A stretch of 64,000 nucleotides of DNA from Massilia sp. METH4 (GTDB taxonomy: Bacteria > Pseudomonadota > Gammaproteobacteria > Burkholderiales > Burkholderiaceae_D), in contig NZ_CP146614.1 in NCBI RefSeq assembly GCF_037094685.1, positions 3,720,001-3,784,000 of the forward strand, written 5' to 3'. Of the stretch, positions 29,798-37,648 are shown piece by piece; positions within the stretch are counted from its first letter, which is position 1; each line of letters starts with the position of its first letter. Below the pieces are notes generated by a model, which saw nothing but the letters and a program-made list of their open reading frames with translations, was not told the DNA's origin and did not search any database. A program made the translations under genes and the position numbers.

Positions 29798-31195
29798 TTA
29801 TCGGTGCACGAGCTTGCCTGAAATGTCGTCTGGTGACGACGGCGCGGGGTGCAACGCGGCCAGTGCCGGCATGTGGTCGGTCACGAAACGGGCCAGCGGT
29901 TCGCCCAGCAGCAGGCCTGCCAGACCAACCGCCGCGATCACGCCCATGGCCACGGCGATCGACAGCACGAAGCGCCGGTTCGGCACTCGCAGCACGAATG
30001 GCAGGTTGATAGCCACGCTGGCCAGCGAAGCCAGGATCGCGCCGGTGGCGGCGGCATCCAGCGCCAGCTTGCCCTCGGCGGCGAGGCTGGCGGCTGCGGC
30101 GACGGCGCTCGCGCTCGATACGGCACCGCCAATGACACTTATGACATAGAAACCCACGTTGCCGAAGTACTGTTGCGTCAGCACGCCCACGATGTGCAGC
30201 AGCAGGAAGATCAGGCCGTACTTCAGTGCGCTCCACAGCGAGAACGGCAGCACGATCTGGTTGTCCTCGGCATCCGGCATGGCCTGCGGGGGCGGCTCGG
30301 CGGGGTGGCGCCGCACGAACACGAAAAAGGCGGTGGCCGCCAGCATGCCGCCGAATGCGCCGATGCCGGCCACTGCCACGGCCGGCGCCAGCAGCGCGAG
30401 GATCACGGCATTGCGCAGCACCATCGCCACGGTGGCGAGCAGGATGCCCCGATACGCCGCGGCCGCCACGGCGCCCACCGCACTGACGCTGACGCGCGAA
30501 GCCAGCTCGTTGACCGTCACGCTGCTGTTCACGAGGCCGCCCAGGAAGCCGGCGATCGTGACCCCGCGCGCGCCGAACGCTTTCCACAATACATAGTTGA
30601 CGAAGCCGATGCCGGCGATCAGGATCACTGTCGCCCAGGCGGCGCGCGGCTGGATCAGCCCCATCGGTCCGATACTCCCGGTGGGCAGGGCGGGGTAGAT
30701 CACGATGGCCAGGATCGCGAGCAGCAGCGCCGAGCGCAGTTCGCGCTCGGTCAGGCCGATCGAAAAGCCTTGCAGGATATCCTTCCATGCCAGCAGCGCG
30801 GTGGAGGAAACGATGATCGCGGCCGGCGTCAGCGTATGGCCCTTGCCGCACATGACGCCCGCGATGCAGGTGACGAGCATGGCCGCGGAGGTCGTGAGCT
30901 CGGTGCCTTCGTGCGTGCGCATGTCCTGCAGGTTCAGGAAAATCGTCAGCAGCCCTGTGAGGCATAGCGCGAGATAGGCATACATGTCGCCGAGCGAAGC
31001 GCCGACCGCCCCCAGCATGGCGATGAAACCGAAGGTGCGCAGGCCCGCCTCCTTCTTGCGCCGTTCACGCTCCAGGCCGATCAGCAGGCCGAGCGCCAGC
31101 GCCAGCGCGAAGCGGGTCAGCATCTCGAGATAGGGCCAGTCCGTCACGGGGGACATCACCGCTGGCGCGGCCGACAGCGCGGGTATCAAGCTCAT
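29798..31195 (-). CDS. MgtC/SapB family membrane protein with DUF4010 domain
   Basis: A polytopic membrane protein of about 465 aa. The N-terminal part carries the MgtC-like signature ALGLLIGLERERRKKEAGLRTF, and the rest is a DUF4010 domain with about ten hydrophobic segments (GVTIAGFLGGLVNSSVTVNEL, FYVISVIGGAVSSASAVAA). The family is linked to Mg2+ or envelope homeostasis, but the transport role is unproven. The start is uncertain: the frame opens at 31252, and I prefer ATG 31195 because it leads into the first hydrophobic part. Confidence 0.85.
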   Translation of the reverse strand: MSLIPALSAAPAVMSPVTDWPYLEMLTRFALALALGLLIGLERERRKKEAGLRTFGFIAMLGAVGASLGDMYAYLALCLTGLLTIFLNLQDMRTHEGTELTTSAAMLVTCIAGVMCGKGHTLTPAAIIVSSTALLAWKDILQGFSIGLTERELRSALLLAILAIVIYPALPTGSIGPMGLIQPRAAWATVILIAGIGFVNYVLWKAFGARGVTIAGFLGGLVNSSVTVNELASRVSVSAVGAVAAAAYRGILLATVAMVLRNAVILALLAPAVAVAGIGAFGGMLAATAFFVFVRRHPAEPPPQAMPDAEDNQIVLPFSLWSALKYGLIFLLLHIVGVLTQQYFGNVGFYVISVIGGAVSSASAVAAAASLAAEGKLALDAAATGAILASLASVAINLPFVLRVPNRRFVLSIAVAMGVIAAVGLAGLLLGEPLARFVTDHMPALAALHPAPSSPDDISGKLVHR

Positions 31196-31312
31196 GAGCC
31201 CGACTGTAGCGCCGATCAGTCCGCACTGCCCACACGTTTTGAGCCGCGGCAACGCTGTGCGGCGAAAAAATTCGTTGGGCTAAGATGGATATTCAGATAA
31301 CAAGGAGGCATC

Positions 31313-31912
31313 ATGCAGAACGACGACAAGCAACGACTCGGCCAGCCGCCGATCCACACGCACCTGCCCGATACCGTGCCGCCCGAGGATGTGAAGAAAA
31401 TCGTGGGCGAGCCGGTGCCGCATGGGGCGGACTACAACTCGCCGCCGCCGGAAGGGGCCGGCAAATCGATGGGCAGCGGGCTCGACGATTCGGTGGGCGG
31501 TCCCACGATGGGGTCCGACCCGGCGCCGCGAGGTGCCGCCGCCACGTCGCGCGACCAGGACAGCCGCGCCGTGGACCAGCACATGGGCCAGCGGGGCAAC
31601 TTGCAGCAGGGTGAGGGCGGCAATGCCCAGTCTGCCAGCCAGTCGGGCGGGCAGGCGCAGCCAGGCGGCAGCGAGTCCGGCGGGCAGGGCAACATGCAGC
31701 GCGACAGCGGTTCGCGTTCCGAGGGCCTGCTGCCCGCGGATGGCGGCGCCGACGGGCGCTACGAGGTCGCGGAGGAAGTCAGCCTCGACCAGCAGTCCGA
31801 CCAGGCCCGGCGCGTGGGCAGCATGGAGGAAGCAGCCAAGGGCCCGCACGGCGATCAGCTGGCGGACGCAGTGGCGCGCAGCCTGGGCAAGGATGGCAAT
31901 AAACCGTCGTGA
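31313..31912 (+). CDS. Low-complexity hydrophilic protein, unknown function
   Basis: A 199-aa protein without membrane helices, rich in Gly, Gln, Ser, Asp and Pro (for example QSGGQAQPGGSESGG), so probably disordered like desiccation or stress proteins. The N terminus HTHLPDTVPPEDVKKIVGEP and C terminus DQLADAVARSLGKDG are more ordered. A perfect AAGGAGG lies just before the ATG. A 10-bp GC hairpin follows at 31921-31942 without a U-tract. Confidence 0.75.
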   Translation: MQNDDKQRLGQPPIHTHLPDTVPPEDVKKIVGEPVPHGADYNSPPPEGAGKSMGSGLDDSVGGPTMGSDPAPRGAAATSRDQDSRAVDQHMGQRGNLQQGEGGNAQSASQSGGQAQPGGSESGGQGNMQRDSGSRSEGLLPADGGADGRYEVAEEVSLDQQSDQARRVGSMEEAAKGPHGDQLADAVARSLGKDGNKPS

Positions 31913-32138
31913 CGGCGGTACTGGCCGGCGCACGCCGGCCAGGTGCGCCTCGTACATCGACTGCGCAAGGCGCCGACAGTTTCATGACGCTTGCTTCGTG
32001 CAAGAACAAACGCGCACAGTTTTCTGGGTCACTTTTAAGATGCGTCAAATCTCCTGCTGAGCATTCTCCTGCCTGCTCTGCCTATACTGCGGAGTATTGC
32101 GCAACGCACACCGCGTTGCCGTTTGCAGGGAGAACTTC

Positions 32139-32795
32139 ATGCGCCAGGATCCGCTTCTAGCCAGCATCGGTGGCATGCTGCGCCGCTTCAAGCGTGCCGA
32201 GGCATGGCTCCGCAAGGCGGGCTTGCCCACGTTCCTGGCCCGTGTGCCGCTGTGGCTGCTGTGCCTCCAATACTGCATGATGATGCGCGGGAAAACCGCG
32301 CGCATCACGCGCATCGCCGAACGTATTGCGCACTGGCTCGACACCATCACGGAACTCTCCCAGCATGAGAAGGCGCGGCTGGAGCTGCTCGACATGGACA
32401 GCGGCATGCGCAACGACATCGAATCGACCAAGCGCACACTGCTTCAGTTGCGCGAACTGTGCACGGATGTGGGCGGCATGTTCAGCAGCATCGGTTTCAG
32501 TTCCACGTTCCTGGATAACACGCAGGAAACGTTTCTGGTCGTCGTGGACGATGCGTGTGTCACCGCCACCACGTTGCAGCGCGCGCTGGAAATGCACGAC
32601 ACACGGGCGCTGGCGCTGCTGCGCGAATTGCACGAAGCCGAGCGGGCAAGTCGAACGGACGATGCCGTGATCGTGAGCGACGAGGCGGGGCGCGGCATTG
32701 CCGTGGCTGGGGAGGCCGATGCGTTCCCGGAAGCGGCTGGCTTTCGCAAGCTTGAAAAGGTAGCGGGTGCCGGTGTCGCGGCGGTCAAGGCCTGA
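32139..32795 (+). CDS. Hypothetical protein (218 aa)
   Basis: Begins MRQDPLLASIGGMLRRFKRA with AGGGAGA at 32127-32133. It contains one hydrophobic stretch (FLARVPLWLLCLQYCMMM) and a long helical region (IAERIAHWLDTITELSQHEKARLELLD), then a C-terminal part with repeated acidic residues. No family recognised. The upstream frame open to 32097 has no ribosome site, so I chose 32139. Confidence 0.65.
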   Translation: MRQDPLLASIGGMLRRFKRAEAWLRKAGLPTFLARVPLWLLCLQYCMMMRGKTARITRIAERIAHWLDTITELSQHEKARLELLDMDSGMRNDIESTKRTLLQLRELCTDVGGMFSSIGFSSTFLDNTQETFLVVVDDACVTATTLQRALEMHDTRALALLRELHEAERASRTDDAVIVSDEAGRGIAVAGEADAFPEAAGFRKLEKVAGAGVAAVKA

Positions 32796-32975
32796 TGGCG
32801 GCTTGATTGCGACGCGTAGGCACCGATGCTTCCACGCCACGGGCCTTGTTATCTGGGCCCTGACCTGACGCCCTGACACCTCAAGCGTTGACCTCAAGCT
32901 TGAGACCAGCATCGCTTTGGCCCCGGTGTCCCCCGGAGCACCCGCAAGCTGGCAAGTGCATCAGCCTTCCTAACC
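32796..32975. other. Non-coding gap with a MerR-like palindrome
   Basis: The gap holds CCTCAAGCGTTGACCTCAAGC followed by TTGAG, that is CTCAAGCTTGAG at about 32892-32903 preceded by TTGAC. It resembles MerR/SoxR-type operators, but the central spacer is shorter than in known ones, and no MerR gene is nearby. No gene is visible. Confidence 0.3.
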
Positions 32976-33149
32976 TTACAGCACGGGTTCACGTTCGGAC
33001 GTGACCACCGGCACGCCTGCCAGTTGCGCTCGCGGCGCTGCATCGCAACGGGTGAAGAGGGTGCCGTCGCAATGCACCGCAGCTGCGCAGGTCACGTCCG
33101 CCGTGACCGGTTGTTGCCACACAGTCGTGACCACTGTGCGACACTGCAC
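32976..33149 (-). CDS. Possible small Cys-rich protein
   Basis: A 57-codon frame on the minus strand from GTG 33149 reads QCRTVVTTVWQQPVTADVTC and ends SEREPVL. Third codon positions are GC-rich, as in real genes here, and it lies eight bases after the stop of the 83-aa gene, as if in one operon. It lacks a clear ribosome site and I know no homolog, so it is tentative. Confidence 0.33.
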   Translation of the reverse strand: MQCRTVVTTVWQQPVTADVTCAAAVHCDGTLFTRCDAAPRAQLAGVPVVTSEREPVL

Positions 33150-33156
33150 AGATGGA

Positions 33157-33408
33157 TTACTGTGCTTTGGACAAGATCAACAGCCAGCGGCCGAACAGCA
33201 GGATCTCGATATGGCCGGGCTGCACGCCCGTATCGCATTCGATGATCGGGTTGACCGGGTAAAAGCGCTTGCGGAAGTCGCGGCAAACCAGCATTTCACG
33301 TCTGCCGAACCGCACCAGGAAAGACGATGGTGCGTACTCGAGACCGAAGCGCGAGTCGAAGCGCGAAGGGAGGCGGCGAGGGTCGTAGTCGCTGTTGACG
33401 GTTGCCAT
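33157..33408 (-). CDS. Small hypothetical protein (83 aa), possible SOS gene
   Basis: Reads MATVNSDYDPRRLPSRFDSR, then FLVRFGRREMLVCRDF and EILLFGRWLLILSKAQ. AAGGAATTGTC precedes the ATG. No family recognised. Two LexA-type boxes lie about 105-140 bases upstream in the divergent gap, so it may belong to the SOS regulon. An open frame on the opposite strand overlaps it, but that frame has poorer start support. Confidence 0.55.
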   Translation of the reverse strand: MATVNSDYDPRRLPSRFDSRFGLEYAPSSFLVRFGRREMLVCRDFRKRFYPVNPIIECDTGVQPGHIEILLFGRWLLILSKAQ

Positions 33409-33512
33409 GACAATTCCTTATAAAAAAAGGATTGGATAATCAATGAGTGTTCGCGGTATCCAACCAGGCGTTGACTAAGTACTGCCTACTGGATAGAAGC
33501 TTACCATAACTA

Positions 33513-33546
33513 CTGTACAAAAACACAGGGCTGTATGAAAAAACAG
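33513..33546. promoter_or_regulatory. Tandem LexA-type SOS boxes
   Basis: Two perfect CTGT-N8-ACAG elements, CTGTACAAAAACACAG (33513-33528) and CTGTATGAAAAAACAG (33531-33546), are two bases apart. This is the LexA operator form known from Gamma- and Betaproteobacteria. They lie between the 83-aa minus-strand gene and the PAP2 gene on the plus strand and could control either or both. Confidence 0.7.
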
Positions 33547-33581
33547 GTTTTTTCGTTAACCGTTGCAAAAGTGCGAAACCC

Positions 33582-34298
33582 ATGAACAGGCTGGCGCAAT
33601 CGAGATTACTGCGCTTCATCGAGGCGCGTCTTACCCCGGGCAGCGAGTTCGGCCTGCACCTGACGGCAGGGCTGGCGCTCATGGTGGCCGGCGTGTCGAT
33701 GTTCCGTGAGATCGCGGACGCGGTAGGGGAGCAGGACGATATCGCCCGCTTCGACGTCCACATCGCGCAATGGTTCAACACCCATGCGTTCGAACCCCTC
33801 ACGACGATCATGCTGGCCATCACGCATACTCATGGCATCGTCGGCATGTCGATTGCTTCCACACTGCTGGCCCTGTGGTTCTGGCACAAGAAAGCACCCT
33901 ATTGGCTGCTGTCAGTGCTGATCGTGGCGCCCGGCGGCATGCTGATCAATGTGCTGCTGAAGAATGTGTATGCGCGGCCCAGGCCGATGTTCGAGGAACC
34001 ACTGCTCACGCTTGCCACCTACAGCTTCCCCAGCGGCCACACGGCCGCCTCCACGCTGTTCTATGGCCTCATCGCAAGCTATGTGTTCACCACCTCCCCG
34101 TACTGGAAGCGCCGCCTGAGCGTGGCGGCCTTCGCCATCGCGATGGTGCTGCTGGTGGCGTTCAGCCGCGTCTACCTGGGCGCGCACTATGTATCCGATG
34201 TGCTGGGGGCCATGACTTACAGCGCCGGCTGGCTGGCCATTTGCATTGCCGCCGTGTCCACGCTGAGGCGCCGGCGCGCCGCCCGCCGCGACCAGTGA
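33582..34298 (+). CDS. PAP2-family membrane phosphatase
   Basis: A 238-aa polytopic protein of the phosphatidic-acid-phosphatase type 2 family, which removes phosphate from lipid phosphates on the outer face of the inner membrane. The three catalytic motifs are intact: KNVYARPRP, SFPSGHTAAS and SRVYLGAHYVSDVLGA. It overlaps the diacylglycerol-kinase-like gene (TGATG). The LexA-type boxes end 35 bases before its ATG. Confidence 0.93.
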   Translation: MNRLAQSRLLRFIEARLTPGSEFGLHLTAGLALMVAGVSMFREIADAVGEQDDIARFDVHIAQWFNTHAFEPLTTIMLAITHTHGIVGMSIASTLLALWFWHKKAPYWLLSVLIVAPGGMLINVLLKNVYARPRPMFEEPLLTLATYSFPSGHTAASTLFYGLIASYVFTTSPYWKRRLSVAAFAIAMVLLVAFSRVYLGAHYVSDVLGAMTYSAGWLAICIAAVSTLRRRRAARRDQ

Positions 34299-35185
34299 TG
34301 GCGCAGGTCGCGGTGATCGTCAACGCGACGGCGGGGCAGGGATACCGCGGCGACTGGGCGCGGGCGCTGCGCGAGAAGTTCGCGTCGGTCGACCTTGATG
34401 CGGACGTGACGCTGGCCGGCAGCGGTGCCGAACTGACCGGCGTGGCGCGCGAAGCCATCGAGGATGGCATCGAGACCGTGGTGGCCGGCGGTGGCGACGG
34501 CACGATGAATGCCGTGGCGTCGGCGCTGGTTGGCACGCGGGCCAGGATGGGTGTCCTGCCGCTGGGCACGCTGAATCATTTCGCCAAGGACTTGAACATT
34601 CCGCTGGCGCTGGACGATGCCATCACCACGATCGCGCATGGCCGCGACAAGGCCGTCGACGTCGGCGAGGTCAATGGGCGCATCTTCCTGAACAACTCGA
34701 GCCTGGGACTGTATCCGGACATCGTGCGCGACCGCATCAATCAGCAGCGCCGGCTCGGGCGCGGCAAGTGGCTGGCGTTCTGCTGGGCCAGCCTGTCGGC
34801 GCTGCGGCGTTACCCATTCCTCAGCCTGCGGCTGAACGTGCACGGCAGCGAGCATGCGCGGCGCACCCCTTTCGTCTTCATCGGCAATAATGCGTACACG
34901 ATGAAGGGACTGAACATCGGTGAGCGCACGCGTCTCGACTGTGGGCAGCTGAGCCTGTACGTGGCGCAGCGCCCCACGCGATTCGGCCTCGTGCGGCTGG
35001 CGGGGCACGCGTTGCTGGGCCGGCTGCACGAGGCGCGCGATTTCGACGCGGTGATGGCCGAGGACTTGACGATACATACCCGGCGCAAGCTGGTGCGCGT
35101 CGCCACCGATGGCGAAGTGTCGCTGATGGCGCCGCCGCTCAACTACCGTTCGCGCCCCGGCGCGCTGACGGTCATCGTACCTTAG
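34298..35185 (+). CDS. Diacylglycerol kinase catalytic-domain protein
   Basis: A 295-aa lipid kinase of the DAGK_cat family: AVIVNATAGQG at the N terminus, the nucleotide-binding VVAGGGDGTMNAVASAL, LPLGTLNHFAKDL, and a conserved C-terminal sandwich (FIGNNAYTMKG). It is translationally coupled to the PAP2 phosphatase, so the pair would run opposite reactions on lipid phosphates. The substrate (diacylglycerol, sphingoid or other) cannot be told. Confidence 0.92.
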   Translation: MAQVAVIVNATAGQGYRGDWARALREKFASVDLDADVTLAGSGAELTGVAREAIEDGIETVVAGGGDGTMNAVASALVGTRARMGVLPLGTLNHFAKDLNIPLALDDAITTIAHGRDKAVDVGEVNGRIFLNNSSLGLYPDIVRDRINQQRRLGRGKWLAFCWASLSALRRYPFLSLRLNVHGSEHARRTPFVFIGNNAYTMKGLNIGERTRLDCGQLSLYVAQRPTRFGLVRLAGHALLGRLHEARDFDAVMAEDLTIHTRRKLVRVATDGEVSLMAPPLNYRSRPGALTVIVP

Positions 35186-35198
35186 GATAGGAGAAGGC

Positions 35199-36077
35199 AT
35201 GCGAACCCTCGTGCACCTGTCGGACATCCATTTCGGCCGCGTCGACGAACAGCTGCTTGCGCCGCTGCGCAGCACGATCGAAGCGGTGCAGCCGCACGTC
35301 GTGGTCGTCTCGGGCGACCTCACGCAGCGCGCCCGCAGCGAGCAGTTCAAGGCGGCGCGGGCCTGGCTCGATACCTTGCCGGGGCCGCAGATCGTGGTGC
35401 CCGGCAACCATGACATCCCGCTCTACAACGTGGCGGCCCGCTTCCTCTCGCCGCTGACGAAGTACCGCAAATACATCACGGAAAACCTGGCGCCCGAATA
35501 CGTGGACGACGAGATCGCCGTCATGGGCTTGAACACCGCCCGCTCGCTGACGATCAAGGATGGCCGTGTCAACCGCGAACAGGTGCAGCGGCTGCAGGAT
35601 CGCATGGCGAAGGTGGACGCGACCCTCACGCGCATCGTCGTCACGCACCATCCCTTCGACCTGCCGGAAGCCTTCAACGAAGACGACCTGGTCGATCGCG
35701 CGCCGATGGCCATGGAAGCGTTCTCGAAATGCGGCGTCGACCTGCTGCTGGCCGGCCACCTGCATGCCAGCCATTCCGGCAACAGCGCGCGGCGCTACAA
35801 GATCGCCGGCTACGCGGCGCTCGTGGTGCAGGCGGGCACGGCCACGTCCACGCGGGGACGCGGCGAAACCAATTCCTTCAATGTGCTGCGCATCGACCGC
35901 GAAGAAATCCAGGTGGAGCGTTACAGCTGGCAGGACGAGAAAGGCGCGTTCGAGGTGGCGACAATCGAGGTGTTCCGGCGCGATGGCAACACGTGGCAGC
36001 CGCTGGGGACCACGCCGGACATGCCGGAGGCAATTACCAGCGACGAGACGGTGGCGTTGCCGACCGTGAGCGGTTGA
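35199..36077 (+). CDS. Calcineurin-like metallophosphoesterase
   Basis: A 292-aa cytosolic phosphoesterase with the full two-metal motif set: LSDIHFG, SGDLTQRA, PGNHDIP, THHPFD and AGHLHAS. It is related to the class III cyclic-nucleotide or lipid phosphoesterases. It starts 13 bases after the diacylglycerol-kinase gene with AGGAG upstream, so it belongs to the same operon, consistent with a lipid or envelope role. Confidence 0.92.
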   Translation: MRTLVHLSDIHFGRVDEQLLAPLRSTIEAVQPHVVVVSGDLTQRARSEQFKAARAWLDTLPGPQIVVPGNHDIPLYNVAARFLSPLTKYRKYITENLAPEYVDDEIAVMGLNTARSLTIKDGRVNREQVQRLQDRMAKVDATLTRIVVTHHPFDLPEAFNEDDLVDRAPMAMEAFSKCGVDLLLAGHLHASHSGNSARRYKIAGYAALVVQAGTATSTRGRGETNSFNVLRIDREEIQVERYSWQDEKGAFEVATIEVFRRDGNTWQPLGTTPDMPEAITSDETVALPTVSG

Positions 36078-36085
36078 TGTTGCCA

Positions 36086-36176
36086 CGGTGCCGGACATTT
36101 TTTCCGGGCGCTTCATCCGGGAGAAGTGTGCGACACCGGTTTTTTGTGGGATGCATCAACTGAAAACCGGTGTACG
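36086..36176. repeat. Interspersed repeat, copy D (interrupted by an IS)
   Basis: GGTGCCGGACATTTTTTCCGGG and a later CCGGTGTACGACC belong to the hairpin repeat family but are incomplete. The missing side, GGTGTACGACACC, lies beyond the insertion sequence at 37493, so the element appears to have entered the repeat. Confidence 0.65.
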
Positions 36177-36179
36177 ACC

Positions 36180-37492
36180 ACTAGTGTCCCAACGTTGCTT
36201 CGGATGGACGTTGTAACTGGTTGATTCGAGACGAGATTTCGGCGTTTTCATCTGGTCTCGATTTCAATTCTTTGGCGCACACTGGAGCCTTTTGCGGACG
36301 ACCGCGAAAGGCTCCCATGAACCAGGGCAAACTCGTGTTCGCGCAGGTCATGATGCACCTGCCGCTAACTACGTTCAGGCGGTGTGTCGCCGCTTATAGC
36401 GGCGACCATAAGGTCAAAGATTTCACATGCTTGGATCAGTTCTTCGCGATGGCTTTCGCGCAGCTCACCTATCGTGAGTCGCTTCGCGACATCGAGCTCA
36501 ATCTGAGAGCACAGGCCTCGCGGCTTTACCACATGGGCTTTCGCTGTTCGACGATTTCCCGCAATACCTTGGCGAACGCAAATGCCACGCGCCCTTGGCA
36601 GATCTACGCCGATCTCGCGCAGCATCTCATTGGAATTGCCAGGCCTCTGTATGCGAGCGATCCGTTCGGAGTAGACCTCGACGCAACCGTGTACGCCTTC
36701 GATTCCACCACGATCGATCTATGCCTGTCGGTCTACCCTTGGGCGCCGTTCAAATCGACCAAGGCGGCGTCAAACTTCATACACTGCTTGATCTACGGGG
36801 CTCTATTCCAAGCTTCGTTCATATCTCGGACGGCAAAATGAGCGATGTGCGAGGCTTCGACAACCTCGCAATCGAGCCCGGTGCCTACTACTTGCTCGAT
36901 CGCGGATACCTCGACTTCGGACGCCTCTACAAGCTCCATTTGATGAACGCGTTCTTCATTTCGCGAACAAGGAGCAACACCCAGCTCAGACGTCGGTACT
37001 CAAATCCTGTGGATCGTTCGGGCACGAATGTTCAGTGCGATCAGACGGTTGTGCTGGCGATTCCCGTCACCAGATTGCGCTACCCCGCGCCATTGCGGCG
37101 TGTAGTCGTGAAGGACGAAACAGGCAAGCGCGTTACCTTCTTGACGAACAATTTCGCACTGAAACCGGAGATGATTGCAGCGCTTTACAAACAACGCTGG
37201 CAGGTCGAGCTCTTCTTCAAATGGATCAAGCAGCATCTGCGCATCAAGGCCTTCTTCGGTACCAGCGAGAACGCTGTGAAGACCCAGATATGGATCGCCG
37301 TCTCGACCTACGTGCTCATCGCCATAGCAAAAAAGCGTCTCCAGCTACCCCATACTCTGTACGAAATTCTACAGATTCTGAGTCTGACAATGTTCGAGAC
37401 AATCCCGATAAATCAACTACTTAGCCCACCAGGGGATGCGGAAGGTGAGCAAACCCAGCTCACTCTCCTATGAAAAACGTTGGGACACTAGT
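36180..37492 (+). mobile_element. IS4-family insertion sequence
   Basis: A 1.3-kb element with terminal inverted repeats: TGTCCCAACGTT at the left end (36185-36196) and AACGTTGGGACA at the right (37476-37487). ACTAGT stands at both ends (36180-36185 and 37487-37492) and may be or include the target duplication; because it is palindromic, the exact edge cannot be fixed. It carries one transposase gene, frameshifted as given. It sits in a copy of the GGTGT-N3-ACACC repeat downstream of the metallophosphoesterase gene. Confidence 0.88.
36317..37473 (+). pseudogene. IS4-family transposase with DUF4372, frameshifted
   Basis: The N-terminal frame (MNQGKLVFAQVMMHLPLTTF; FFAMAFAQLTYRESLRDIE) is the DUF4372 head of IS4-group transposases and runs to 36841. 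The C-terminal frame (LLDRGYLDFGRLYKL; LYKQRWQVELFFKWIKQHL) contains the Y-(2)-R-(3)-E-(6)-K signature and runs to 37473. Inserting one G in GCGGCGTCAAAC near 36765 joins them into 385 aa (FKSTKAAVKLHTLLDLRG). So this copy is inactive, or there is a one-base error; IS4-group genes normally have a single frame. Confidence 0.87.
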
Positions 37493-37638
37493 GGTGTACG
37501 ACACCATTTCCCAGGCGGTGAAATGGTGTCGTACACCGAGTCACGCGAAGCTTCCAGCGAAAACCGGTGTTCGGTATGCCTCAAGAGAAAACCGGTGTCG
37601 GACACCATTTCCCGTGCGGGGAAATGATGTCCGACACC
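37493..37638. repeat. Interspersed hairpin repeats, copy E
   Basis: Two hairpins of the family lie in the gap between the IS and the phospholipase D gene. The first (arms 37493-37510 and 37520-37537) is a perfect 18-bp stem starting GGTGTACGACACC. The second (arms 37595-37614 and 37619-37638) has a 20-bp stem with one mismatch, starting GGTGTCGGACACC. They may also stop transcription of the minus-strand operon. Confidence 0.85.
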
Positions 37639-37648
37639 AAGGCACGCG

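Noticed and set aside
32890..32906. SoxR/MerR operator
   Set aside because: The palindrome CTCAAGCTTGAG lacks the central bases of known SoxR boxes and no MerR-type gene is present.
33135..33150. A ninth copy of the Crp/Fnr-type site (TGTGCGACACTGCACA) with CAAGAT at base 22
   Set aside because: It points to no gene on the plus strand and lies within a possible small minus-strand gene, so it may be chance; kept out of the main set.
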